Source: G963665495 sp963677785
GTDB taxonomy: Bacteria > Desulfobacterota > Desulfovibrionia > Desulfovibrionales > Desulfovibrionaceae
DNA: 64,000 nucleotides
Direction: 5' to 3'
Assembly: GCA_963677785.2 (NCBI GenBank)
Contig: CAXXDH010000003.1
Span: 3,658,001-3,722,000, forward strand
The translations under genes and the position numbers were made by a program. The first letter of the stretch is position 1. Every line of letters begins with the position of its first letter. The notes under the pieces were generated by a model. The model was not told the origin of the DNA, made no database searches, and worked only from the letters and a program-made list of their open reading frames with translations. This document shows, piece after piece, positions 8,078 through 15,781 of the stretch.

Positions 8078-9355
8078 ATGAATGGTTCCACCGCGATTTT
8101 TTGCCTCCCGTTTTTGCAACATTCGCTGCACGCCCTGCGTGTTGCCGTTGTTGTGGCCGTATTGCTTGTTGTAACGGCTGGAAGCGGATTGTGCAGAGAA
8201 CTCAAGGTTCGCTACGGGTTCCATCGCGAGTTTCCTCCTTTTTCCTTTGAAGATAATGGCCGGCCGGCCGGATTCGACATTGAACTGCTCCAGGCTGCGT
8301 TGCGCGAGAACGACATCAAGTTGTTGCTGCGTCCCATGCGTTGGGACAACGCCCTGGATGAGTTGGCGCGAGGCAGCATTTCCATCACTTCCGGCGTGGC
8401 AAAAACCAAGCGGCGTGAGATTTTGTTCAATTTCAGCAATCGTCCCTCGTCCAGGTTGTTCTGCCGTTTTTATACCTTGAACAGCAAACGTCTGGCCAAT
8501 ATCGACGCCTTTCGCGGGCGGCGCGTGGGAGTGGAGGAAAATTCCTATTACCAACGCCTGTTGGAAAGTTTCGGCGGGGTCAATATCAAACTTTTCAACC
8601 GCAAACTCGAAGGGCTCAGAGCCGTTCTCAACGGATATGTCGAAGCGTACTTCGGGGCGGATAAAATCACCGAATGGTACGTACGCAAGGACAAACTGAA
8701 GGGGATCAGCCCTGTTGGGCAGCCGTTGCGTGTGGTGCCGCTTTTTTTTGCCGTGAACAAGGATGAAACAGAGGTGTTCCAGAGGCTCAACAAGGGCCTG
8801 GACCGCATCTGGGACAATGGCGAATACGACAAGATCTATAAAAAATGGTTCCTGACCGACTTGGGCAAAGCGGATATCGAAACCATGGTCAAGGCTGCGA
8901 AAAAGGCTTTGTCCAACGCGTACGCGCCCTATTCGCAAGAAATCTTCGGGGCCGCCGTGCAGGGAAAAACAGGGAAGATATACCTGGGCTGCTGCATAGA
9001 AAACGGTTTGCCTTCTTTGACGGTAGGGGCGCTTCGCGTGGCAGTGCTGCGCGCCGTATCCGCTGGAGAAGAAGAATTTGTCAGCGCGGTGAAAGTCGAC
9101 ATGAATGGTCAGGCCGTGGCGCCCAATGCGGATGAACGCCGGGTGCTGCAGGAATTCGGTCGGGGTATTCAAGTGATCACGGAACCCAAAAAAGGCGAGT
9201 ACCGCGTTCAGATGGTCGCGGAATTTTTACCTTATCCGGATGAAGTCCGCCCGGTACCGGTGCCTGGAAGCCGGTCGCAACCAAGCAGAGCCAACAGCCA
9301 GACCATGCGGGCGCCGCGAAGCTACCCAGGCCGTCCGCCCAATGATGCGAATTAG
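8078..9355 (+). CDS. Periplasmic solute-binding protein fused to an inactive cytidine-deaminase fold
   Basis: A 425-residue secreted protein. Residues 20-39 form a hydrophobic signal segment. Residues about 41-265 are a family-3 solute-binding domain (FPPFSFEDNGRPAGFDIELL, then GVAKTKRRE, then NGEYDKIYKKW), of the type used for amino acids and related ligands. From about residue 268 the sequence matches cytidine deaminase in outline: AYAPYSQEIFGAAV, GKIYLGCCIEN, VAVLRAVSAGEEEF. The catalytic CAE motif is replaced by GAL (317-319) and the PCGACR zinc motif by PNADER (349-354). All zinc ligands and the catalytic Glu are therefore lost. The last 50 residues are Pro/Ser/Arg rich. The start at ATG 8078 is chosen because it gives a proper signal peptide. 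No ABC permease lies nearby. Confidence 0.8.
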   Translation: MNGSTAIFCLPFLQHSLHALRVAVVVAVLLVVTAGSGLCRELKVRYGFHREFPPFSFEDNGRPAGFDIELLQAALRENDIKLLLRPMRWDNALDELARGSISITSGVAKTKRREILFNFSNRPSSRLFCRFYTLNSKRLANIDAFRGRRVGVEENSYYQRLLESFGGVNIKLFNRKLEGLRAVLNGYVEAYFGADKITEWYVRKDKLKGISPVGQPLRVVPLFFAVNKDETEVFQRLNKGLDRIWDNGEYDKIYKKWFLTDLGKADIETMVKAAKKALSNAYAPYSQEIFGAAVQGKTGKIYLGCCIENGLPSLTVGALRVAVLRAVSAGEEEFVSAVKVDMNGQAVAPNADERRVLQEFGRGIQVITEPKKGEYRVQMVAEFLPYPDEVRPVPVPGSRSQPSRANSQTMRAPRSYPGRPPNDAN

Positions 9356-9370
9356 TTTCCCACTATAATA

Positions 9371-9387
9371 CACCCCCGTACGGGGTG
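9371..9387. terminator. Short GC hairpin between genes
   Basis: CACCCC and GGGGTG with a CGTAC loop form a compact hairpin 16 bases after the binding-protein stop. There is no T-run; it may be a weak terminator. Confidence 0.3.
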
Positions 9388-9427
9388 CGTGAGCCGCCGT
9401 GCGCGTCAAGTAGAATCAGGAGCCCGG

Positions 9428-10054
9428 ATGGATTTCAAACTTTATTTTTCCAAGCAGGCCCGCAAGCCGACAGGTTTATTCGGCCGCTGGTATGCTCCGC
9501 GTGTCTTTGACAAAAAGAATCTCCCCTTGAACAATTTTATGTATACGGTCCTTGCAACCAAGGAAAACGATCGTCTGCTTGAACTCGGCTTTGGCACGGG
9601 ATCCTTGATTCGGCGTATTGCGGATTCAGTGGATGGCGTGCGCGCCGAAGGCGTGGATTTTTCCAGGCAAATGTACGCCCTTGCCAGAAAAAGAAACCGG
9701 GCGCATCTGCGCAAGGGAAAGGTGAACCTGCAGATGGGGGATTTTGCCGAAGTGCCCTACGGAGCGGATTGCTTTGATGCGGTCTATTCCGTTAACACCG
9801 TTTATTTCTGGCAAGATCCCGAGAAGATGGTGCGAAAGATTTATCACATCCTCAAGCCCGGCGGGCGCATGCTTGTTGGCTACTATGACAGGGCGGATAT
9901 GGAGCATACGGGCATGAGCAAAGAGATTTTTCAATTGTATTCGGAACAGGAGATGCGGGCTCTGCTGACCTCAAGCTTTGCGCCGGATGCTGTTTCCCAG
10001 GTGACGCATCATGGAGAGGGCAAGCCGTGCCAATGCGCCATAGGGACCAAGTAG
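9428..10054 (+). CDS. Class I SAM-dependent methyltransferase
   Basis: A 208-residue protein with the Rossmann methyltransferase motifs. Motif I is LLELGFGTGSLI, the acidic motif II region is AEGVDFSRQMY, and the motif IV region is FDAVYSVNTVYFWQDPEKM, followed by LKPGGRMLVGY. This is the UbiE/COQ5-like Methyltransf_11 type, acting on an unknown small molecule or lipid. AGGAG at 9417 sets the ATG at 9428, although the frame is open from 9389. It appears to be a single-gene unit convergent with the selenium cluster. Confidence 0.85.
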   Translation: MDFKLYFSKQARKPTGLFGRWYAPRVFDKKNLPLNNFMYTVLATKENDRLLELGFGTGSLIRRIADSVDGVRAEGVDFSRQMYALARKRNRAHLRKGKVNLQMGDFAEVPYGADCFDAVYSVNTVYFWQDPEKMVRKIYHILKPGGRMLVGYYDRADMEHTGMSKEIFQLYSEQEMRALLTSSFAPDAVSQVTHHGEGKPCQCAIGTK

Positions 10055-10096
10055 GCCCTCTGATTCAAGGTCGCGGAGCCGCGAATAGATGACGCC

Positions 10097-10339
10097 TTAC
10101 TTTTTCGCGTCCGAATTCGTTGACGCGTTGGCGGCCGCATTTTTCAACTGGTCCAGTAGTTCTTCCAGGTCAAAGTCATAGCGATTCGCCACATCCTCGA
10201 TGCTGTCGAATAAATGCGTACAGAGCAGGCAGACCCCCGCGGAACCGTCATAGGATCTGAACACCGTTTCCGTGGCCCCATTCAGGCTTACCGCGTCCAG
10301 AAGGGACATCTCAGGGGTAAACGTGAGTTCCTTGGACAT
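10097..10339 (-). CDS. DUF1858-like small cysteine protein
   Basis: An 80-residue protein of the DUF1858 type. It has a predicted start TPEMSLLDAVS, a FRSYDGSAGVCLLC segment with two cysteines near residues 37-40, and a closing helix YDFDLEELLDQLKN. The domain occurs alone or attached to redox enzymes and is thought to bind a metal or cluster, but its role is not established. It is the last gene of the minus-strand selenium/sulfur operon, 16 bases after the NnrD-like gene. Confidence 0.7.
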   Translation of the reverse strand: MSKELTFTPEMSLLDAVSLNGATETVFRSYDGSAGVCLLCTHLFDSIEDVANRYDFDLEELLDQLKNAAANASTNSDAKK

Positions 10340-10355
10340 TACGCCTTCCTTTTCG

Positions 10356-11222
10356 TTAGGTTTCCGTCTCGCTAAGGGCCTGTTCCAGAGCGGCAGGGAT
10401 CTGTTCTATCAGTTCCAGAATCTGGGAAGCCGGCGACGGCGCGCAGAGTTGTCCGGCCAGGCGGTTGGCTTTGGCAGCCGTCAGAGACGCGCGTATCAGA
10501 TCCAGTCCGGCCTCGGTCAGACCGGCCACGATACCGGTAAGCGTATCGCCGGTGCCCCCGATGGCTTCCATGGCCGGAACGGAAGGCTCGGAAAGGGCGG
10601 CGCGAATGCCGGAACTGTCCGCGACATAATCGCTGGCCCCTTTGACCAGCAAGTGGTGCGCCGCGTTTTCATATTGGTAGGCACGCTGGATGCATTCGGG
10701 GGTTTTATCCTCGTCCTGCAGGATAAAACCGCGGGTGTAAAAGGGGTGGGGGGCGGTTTCATCCGCCAGAAAGGCCAGTTCGCCCACATCCGGGGTGAAC
10801 AGATCGTATTCCGCTGCCTGGCCGCTCATTTTGGCCGCGTACATGAAACCGGCGTCCGCGATGAGCATGGGCCTTGGTACGCGTTTCTGGATGGCGAACA
10901 GCACGCGGTTGTGCCAATCCACGTCAGGCTGCAAATAGTGAAAGACCAGCGTGCTGGAGCTGTCCTGATCCAGGTGTTCGGCCAATTGTGCATAGAGCTC
11001 GCGACTGCCGTTGCCCAGTCCGATGTCGCCCGCGAGGTAGGCCTGAGGCGGTTCGCGTCCCATGACCTGAAGGGTTTTTACCGCCGCTGCCAGCAATGCC
11101 GGCGTGCCCCTGTTGATGGGGACAGACCTGCCTTCGAGCAGGATATTCCGCCCGTTGAGCATTGCCTCGCATTGCGTCACGGGAAAGGCCTCGTCAGGTA
11201 CGGTTCCTATGACTGTGAGCAC
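10356..11222 (-). CDS. NnrD/YjeF-C-like ribokinase-fold protein
   Basis: A 288-residue protein of the ribokinase superfamily, closest in pattern to ADP-dependent NAD(P)HX dehydratase. The key motif GGTGDTLTGIVAGL near residue 220 contains the anion-hole glycines and the catalytic Asp. The usual N-terminal NnrE epimerase is absent, and the N-terminal half (GRSVPINRGTPALL) is divergent. It overlaps the DUF3343 gene by 16 bases, so it is translationally coupled in the selenium/sulfur operon. A housekeeping repair role or a specialised role in that pathway are both possible; no function is claimed. Confidence 0.65.
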   Translation of the reverse strand: MLTVIGTVPDEAFPVTQCEAMLNGRNILLEGRSVPINRGTPALLAAAVKTLQVMGREPPQAYLAGDIGLGNGSRELYAQLAEHLDQDSSSTLVFHYLQPDVDWHNRVLFAIQKRVPRPMLIADAGFMYAAKMSGQAAEYDLFTPDVGELAFLADETAPHPFYTRGFILQDEDKTPECIQRAYQYENAAHHLLVKGASDYVADSSGIRAALSEPSVPAMEAIGGTGDTLTGIVAGLTEAGLDLIRASLTAAKANRLAGQLCAPSPASQILELIEQIPAALEQALSETET

Positions 11223-11755
11223 AGGCGCTCCATTTCGGTAAAAGCGAGTTCCAGGGCATAGCCGCAGAGCGTATGGCCGATATCGCGCGGACGCGGGGCT
11301 TCGGCGAGCCGTTTACCCACGAGTCTGGACGCCAGATAGGGCACATCCGGGCAACCGCCGCCGGAAACGTTGACAATGACCAGGTTGCTCTTGTCCACCA
11401 CCAGTTTCATATTGGCGGCCCTGACCATGAGAAACTGCCCGAAATCCCGGATATTGAAAAGATCCACAGGGCGCAACAGCGGGCTGCTCACCGGAACGAC
11501 GTCCAGCGGCGGGTTGTGTTCCTGTTCCAGGAGCCGGATAACATGCAATTTTTCCATCAGGGAAAATTCGATGACCAGATCGCAGCCCTTCTGGATTTCC
11601 GGGGGAGGCCCCATGACCTTGACATCCCAGCCGTTGGTCTTCAGCGCTTTTTCCGCTCTGATGACTTCGCTGGTGTTTTCAAAGACCAGAAGGCCTCGCC
11701 CCCAGGCGTCATATTTTGCAGCAGGCTTTTTTTTCCATTTGAAAAAATTGAGCAT
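11207..11755 (-). CDS. DUF3343 protein with conserved Cys-containing C-terminal extension
   Basis: A 182-residue protein. Residues about 22-90 match DUF3343 (GLLVFENTSEVIRAEKAL, then VMGPPPEIQKGCDLVIEF), a small domain that regularly accompanies TusA/YedF and YedE in selenium-related clusters. A further 90 residues contain NVSGGGCPDVPYLAS and IGHTLCGYALE, each with a cysteine that could carry a persulfide or selenide (inference). It begins nine bases after tusA and overlaps the NnrD-like gene. Confidence 0.75.
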   Translation of the reverse strand: MLNFFKWKKKPAAKYDAWGRGLLVFENTSEVIRAEKALKTNGWDVKVMGPPPEIQKGCDLVIEFSLMEKLHVIRLLEQEHNPPLDVVPVSSPLLRPVDLFNIRDFGQFLMVRAANMKLVVDKSNLVIVNVSGGGCPDVPYLASRLVGKRLAEAPRPRDIGHTLCGYALELAFTEMERLCSQS

Positions 11756-11764
11756 GGCAAAGCA

Positions 11765-11983
11765 TCAGTCGCTGTTTATGGTCAGGTGGTATTCTCCTTC
11801 CGTTTCCACCAGGTTGGTCACCTTCCATCCTTTGCTGGCCACGGCCCGCGAAACGTTTTCCTTGGAGGCTTCTGTGTCCACCAGGACAAGCAGCTCACCC
11901 GAGCCCATTTGACTGATTTTGTTCAAGGTGTCCAATACGGGTTGCGGACAGGACAGACCGCGTGCGTCAACTGTTTCACTCAT
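11765..11983 (-). CDS. TusA/YedF-family sulfur (or selenium) carrier protein
   Basis: A 72-residue TusA-fold protein with the hallmark motif CPQP at residues 11-14 (VDARGLSCPQPVLDT). The cysteine carries sulfur as a persulfide, or selenium in the YedF subgroup. Its position between YedE and DUF3343 is the arrangement described for selenium metabolism. AAGGAGA lies about nine bases before the ATG at 11983. It would accept the chalcogen imported by YedE and pass it on; that order is inferred from neighbourhood. Confidence 0.85.
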   Translation of the reverse strand: MSETVDARGLSCPQPVLDTLNKISQMGSGELLVLVDTEASKENVSRAVASKGWKVTNLVETEGEYHLTINSD

Positions 11984-12008
11984 GAGAATGTCTCCTTGCG
12001 ATTATGCG

Positions 12009-12040
12009 GCGGCAGTAGCGGTACTGGCAACTGCTGCCGC
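12009..12040 (-). promoter_or_regulatory. GC-rich hairpin between yedE and tusA
   Basis: GCGGCAG (12009-12015) pairs with CTGCCGC (12034-12040) in the 124-base gap between yedE and tusA. With no T-run it is more likely a processing or stabilising hairpin within the operon transcript than a terminator. Confidence 0.35.
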
Positions 12041-12107
12041 GGCGGAACCTCGAAAAAGAGTGTTGCCGATCAAAGCGAAGCTTGAAAGCTGCTGAACGTT
12101 TACCGCC

Positions 12108-13193
12108 TCAGGCCGATTTTTTGCTCATGAAAAAGCCGATATACAGGCAGACAAGCATGCCCACCACCCAGGCGGCAATGCCGTGGGGGCCGAGCCCTTT
12201 GGGTGAGCTGGCCAGGCCGAAGTTGTGAGCGAATGCGGCACCGGTGATCATGCCGAAGACAAAAATCGCGGCGTCGCCATCTCCTTCGCCTGCCATGAAC
12301 AGCTGTCTGCCAGGGCATCCGCCGGCCAGGGCAAAGGCCAAACCTGCCAGTACCATGCCCGCGAAGTTCCAGAAAGAGAGCGTGTGGGCCACGGGTTGGC
12401 CTGCAAACCCGACTTTTGTTTGTCCGAGAGCCAGGCTCACGACCAGGGCCGCGGCGAACAGGGCCAGGACGCCGGAAAGCAGATGGCCGGAGCGGAACAG
12501 GATGAAGTCACGGAAAGCGCCCATGGTGCAAAAGCGGCTGCGTTGCGCAATATACCCCACGGCCAGGCCTACGAGCAGAGAAAGAATCAGGGGCGCATGC
12601 ATGGCGCCGGGACCTTTGACGCTGTAGAACAGCACTCCTGACTTGGGTTCGCTGGCCACCTGCGGATAGATGAGCATCAACGCGAGAAATCCGAGCATGA
12701 CCAGCGGCATGAGCAACCCGGCCGCTGCATGGGTCTTTTGCGTACGCCCGAGATTGTACCCTGATTTGAAAAACAAAGTGCCGATGAAAATGCCCACGAT
12801 GAGGCCGAGAATGCCGAAAATGGCATTGAGGTCGCCGGCTGCCAGACGCAGAATGGCGCGCCACGGGCACCCCAGAAAGATCAAGGCGCCGATCATGGCG
12901 AAGATCCCGAGAATGAACCGGACAATGGGAGCGGAACCCAGGCGAGGCCGGTAATCCTTATGCAACAGGGCAGCGATCAAAGCGCCCAGCACGAAGGCGA
13001 TGATCTCCGGACGCATGTACTGCACTACCGCGGCCCGGTGCATGCCCAGGGCGCCGGTGATATCCCGCTCGAAGCAGGCAACACAGATGCCCATGTTGCC
13101 CGGGTTTCCCCAATATTGCAGCAATGGGGCGAATATGCCGATGAACAAGCCTACCGAGATGATACCCCAACGCGATGCGAAAAAGTTTTTCAT
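12108..13193 (-). CDS. yedE: YedE/FdhT-type selenium metabolism membrane transporter
   Basis: A 361-residue multi-spanning membrane protein of the YeeE/YedE family, in the subgroup tied to selenium metabolism. Characteristic cysteine segments are NMGICVACFERDITGA near residue 33, GCPWRAIL, SRFCTMGAFRDF and AGGCPGRQLF. Related proteins conduct thiosulfate through a line of cysteines, so this one probably imports a selenium or sulfur species. It heads the operon with TusA, DUF3343, the NnrD-like protein and DUF1858. The leader contains a promoter-like element with palindromes. Confidence 0.88.
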   Translation of the reverse strand: MKNFFASRWGIISVGLFIGIFAPLLQYWGNPGNMGICVACFERDITGALGMHRAAVVQYMRPEIIAFVLGALIAALLHKDYRPRLGSAPIVRFILGIFAMIGALIFLGCPWRAILRLAAGDLNAIFGILGLIVGIFIGTLFFKSGYNLGRTQKTHAAAGLLMPLVMLGFLALMLIYPQVASEPKSGVLFYSVKGPGAMHAPLILSLLVGLAVGYIAQRSRFCTMGAFRDFILFRSGHLLSGVLALFAAALVVSLALGQTKVGFAGQPVAHTLSFWNFAGMVLAGLAFALAGGCPGRQLFMAGEGDGDAAIFVFGMITGAAFAHNFGLASSPKGLGPHGIAAWVVGMLVCLYIGFFMSKKSA

Positions 13194-13268
13194 GGATTTG
13201 ATTTCTCCCGTGTTGCATGTCCGGCTCGAATGGGATGACGAGCAGTAAGTGTTTCAAGATTACGCTAA

Positions 13269-13336
13269 ATTTATCTAGATAATCAAGGAGCTATAGAAAA
13301 TTTAAAGGGAGGACAAATTGATTTATCTTATAAGAT
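13269..13336 (-). promoter_or_regulatory. Promoter with palindromic operators for the yedE operon
   Basis: On the minus strand, TTGATT (around 13281-13286) and TAATCT lie 18 bases apart and form a sigma-70-like promoter about 70 bases before yedE. The spacer contains the perfect palindrome TTATCTAGATAA (13271-13282). A second palindrome, ATCTTATAAGAT, lies at 13325-13336. Both share the TTATCT half-site, suggesting a dimeric regulator. Confidence 0.45.
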
Positions 13337-13425
13337 GTAGCAAGTTGTATAGATGTCGACTATGGCAGCGAAAAATGTGTTGTCTTTTAGTACGCCTAAA
13401 TAACTTAGGTTGTATTTTCTGGGTA

Positions 13426-13677
13426 TTAGTGTGTATTGAAATGGTTTTTATGTGTGGCAAGATAAGGAGACTCACTGCTGCTGCTGATAAAAAACAGCAG
13501 GAGCAGGAACGGGATAATTATCAATATCAGGATGATGCTGTAGTTCAGGCTGCGTTTTCCCGTGGCTTCAAGCTCTTTTTCCAGTTCTTCGACCAGATCC
13601 GGTTCAATTTCATTTGTCGGAACCAGTTCCGAATCAGTGTTCTGTTGCTGGTTCCGTACGTCCGTGCGTTCGTCCAT
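13426..13677 (-). CDS. Small single-pass membrane protein
   Basis: An 83-residue product starting at ATG 13677, which has a run of G (GGGGGGAAAC) as ribosome binding site. The first 45 residues are acidic and hydrophilic (MDERTDVRNQQQ, then LVEELEKELEAT). Residues about 48-70 form one membrane segment (YSIILILIIIPFLLLLFF), followed by a short Ser-rich tail. The frame extends further upstream but without a start signal. No family is recognised. It sits between the yedE operon and a histidine kinase and may be a monocistronic gene. Confidence 0.6.
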   Translation of the reverse strand: MDERTDVRNQQQNTDSELVPTNEIEPDLVEELEKELEATGKRSLNYSIILILIIIPFLLLLFFISSSSESPYLATHKNHFNTH

Positions 13678-13862
13678 GTTTCCCCCCCTGGCAAAAAAAG
13701 TTTCGTTTGCGCAAAAACTCAATTGCTTCAAGGTCACATAATACAATATCAGGATTTTGTGAAATAAATTAGGTATAACATTTGTAAAATTTTCATACGG
13801 ATAACACGTATCATTTCTTTTTTTTTTGTGTTCTTTGGCGTATGGGTATTCCTGGAGAAAAA

Positions 13863-15752
13863 ATGTTTTCAATACCCATTATGCTTTTTTCTTTTGCTCT
13901 GTCCGCCACAGGCGCATCGCCTTTGCAAGGGAAAGACGGTTTATTGGTTCATGACGCAGTCGATACGGGGCAGGCGTTAGCCTTTTGCGTATCGACTGCT
14001 AACATGTGGATCGCATTGGCTGTTGGTTTTATCCTCGGCATCGGCGCCATGTATTGGATATTCAGACCAAGTATACACAAATTACAGGCTAAGAGGCTAC
14101 ACAAAAAAAAAGATGAAGCTCATGGGAAAGGAACTGCAGCAGCTTCCAATTCATCGGAACTGGCCCTGAATTCCTTTTCCCATTATCGCCAGTTGGTTCA
14201 AATGTCTCCGGATGCGCTGGTCGTTTTTGATCCGGAAGGCAGTATTATTTACATTTCTCCTCAAGGTTTCAGATTGTTAGGGATTAATTCATTGGAAAAA
14301 ATCATTTGCACTCATTTCAGTCAATGGGTGGTCCCGGGGTCGAGAGAACAAGCCTTGAAGAATTTTGCCTCATTGATACGGAGTGATACGTCCTCGACCA
14401 TGGCCTCCAACGATTATCAGCTGCTGCGTGCTGATGGAACAATCGTTTACGGGGCGTTTCATTCCGTGCTGCTGCATAATTCGGAAGGCAAGGTATTAGG
14501 CGTTCTTTCGAATATCAGAGATATAAGCGAAAGAAAGCAAATGGAACGGGAACTGCGCCAGGCCAAGGAAAAGGCCGAGGCTGCCAGCAGACACAAAAGC
14601 GAATTTCTTGCCAACGTGAGCCATGAAATACGTACTCCTTTGCATGGCGTTCTTGGAATGCTGCAGCTTCTCCAAGAGGCCGATCTTGATGCAGAAAATC
14701 ACAGACTGGCAGAGGCCGCGTTGCATTCCGGAAAAAGTTTGTTGACCATTATAAGCGATGTGCTGGATTTTTCCAAGGTTGAAGCCGGAAAAATGGAGAT
14801 CTGCGAAGCCCCTTTTTCCTTGGTGGAATTTCTCAATGAACTCAAAGTGTTTTTTGGCTCTTTAGCCGCGCAGGCAGGCCTGGAGTTGCGGGTTTCTCTG
14901 GATTCAAACTGCCCTGTTATTGTTGTCTGCGATCAGGCCCGGCTGCGGCAGGTCCTTTACAATTTGGTAGGCAATGCCTTGAAATACACGGAAAAGGGGG
15001 GAGTTACGCTGGACATACGGGGAGTTCCTCCTGATGCGGGGCAAAAGAATGGCGGACAGACCTGCGATTCGGCCAGGCTCCGTTTTTCCGTATCGGATAC
15101 TGGTCCGGGAATTCCCGAGGAGGACTTGGAACTGGTGTTCGAGCCCTTTGTGCAACGGGCGCATTCCACCAAACAGGGAACCGGTCTCGGACTTTTCATA
15201 GCACGCCGGATAACCGGGCTCCTGGGCGGTAGCCTGCGGATGGAAAGCTTGGTCGGGCAGGGCACGGTCGTCAGGCTCGAAATCCCTTACCACTGTATTT
15301 CCTGGGATGAACTGCCCGCCGAAATGCGCTGTTGCACCTTGGAAGAGTGCAACAGATTTCCCGCTCAGACAGGGTTACGCATCCTGGTGGCTGAGGACAA
15401 CAAGGTAAACCAGATATTGATCGAACGGATGTTGTTGAAGCTCGGACACCGGCCCGAGCTTGTGGATAATGGAGAACTGGCCCTGCAAGCGTTGCAGCAA
15501 AGCTCCTTTGACATGATCCTGATGGATATTCAGATGCCGGTGATGGACGGCTGCCAGGCCACCAGAGCCATCCGCCTGGGAAAAGTGCAAGGGGTGCGGA
15601 GGGATATTCCAGTCATCGCCTTGACCGCCCATGCCTTGAAAGGTGACAAGGAGCATTTTCTTGAGCAGGGGCTCAGCGATCATTTACCCAAACCCCTGGA
15701 TTTGCGACTGCTGCGCAACGCCATTGCCAGGAGCATGCCGTCCAAAGCGTGA
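13863..15752 (+). CDS. Membrane hybrid sensor histidine kinase (PAS-HisKA-HATPase-REC)
   Basis: A 629-residue two-component protein. An N-terminal segment and a membrane span near residue 60 are followed by a PAS/PAC domain (MSPDALVVFDPEGSIIYISP). The dimerisation domain follows with the H-box FLANVSHEIRTPLHGVLGML, then an HATPase domain (LVGNALKYTEKGG; GTGLGLFIARRI). The C-terminal receiver has acidic EDN and the phosphorylatable Asp in LMDIQMPVMDG. GGAG at 13853 fits the ATG at 13863. Phosphate would pass from His to the internal Asp and then to an unknown Hpt protein. No response regulator lies beside it. Confidence 0.92.
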   Translation: MFSIPIMLFSFALSATGASPLQGKDGLLVHDAVDTGQALAFCVSTANMWIALAVGFILGIGAMYWIFRPSIHKLQAKRLHKKKDEAHGKGTAAASNSSELALNSFSHYRQLVQMSPDALVVFDPEGSIIYISPQGFRLLGINSLEKIICTHFSQWVVPGSREQALKNFASLIRSDTSSTMASNDYQLLRADGTIVYGAFHSVLLHNSEGKVLGVLSNIRDISERKQMERELRQAKEKAEAASRHKSEFLANVSHEIRTPLHGVLGMLQLLQEADLDAENHRLAEAALHSGKSLLTIISDVLDFSKVEAGKMEICEAPFSLVEFLNELKVFFGSLAAQAGLELRVSLDSNCPVIVVCDQARLRQVLYNLVGNALKYTEKGGVTLDIRGVPPDAGQKNGGQTCDSARLRFSVSDTGPGIPEEDLELVFEPFVQRAHSTKQGTGLGLFIARRITGLLGGSLRMESLVGQGTVVRLEIPYHCISWDELPAEMRCCTLEECNRFPAQTGLRILVAEDNKVNQILIERMLLKLGHRPELVDNGELALQALQQSSFDMILMDIQMPVMDGCQATRAIRLGKVQGVRRDIPVIALTAHALKGDKEHFLEQGLSDHLPKPLDLRLLRNAIARSMPSKA

Positions 15753-15781
15753 GAGATTCGTTTTGCTGATCGCAAAAGCTC

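Noticed and set aside
7949..9172. 407-codon minus-strand frame
   Set aside because: Antisense shadow of the solute-binding/deaminase-fold gene; no ribosome binding site and no family resemblance.
13318..13767. 149-codon plus frame starting at TTG with GGGAGG in front
   Set aside because: The ribosome-binding-like site is good, but the frame overlaps the minus-strand small membrane protein, which has better composition and its own start signal. Only a TTG start is possible.
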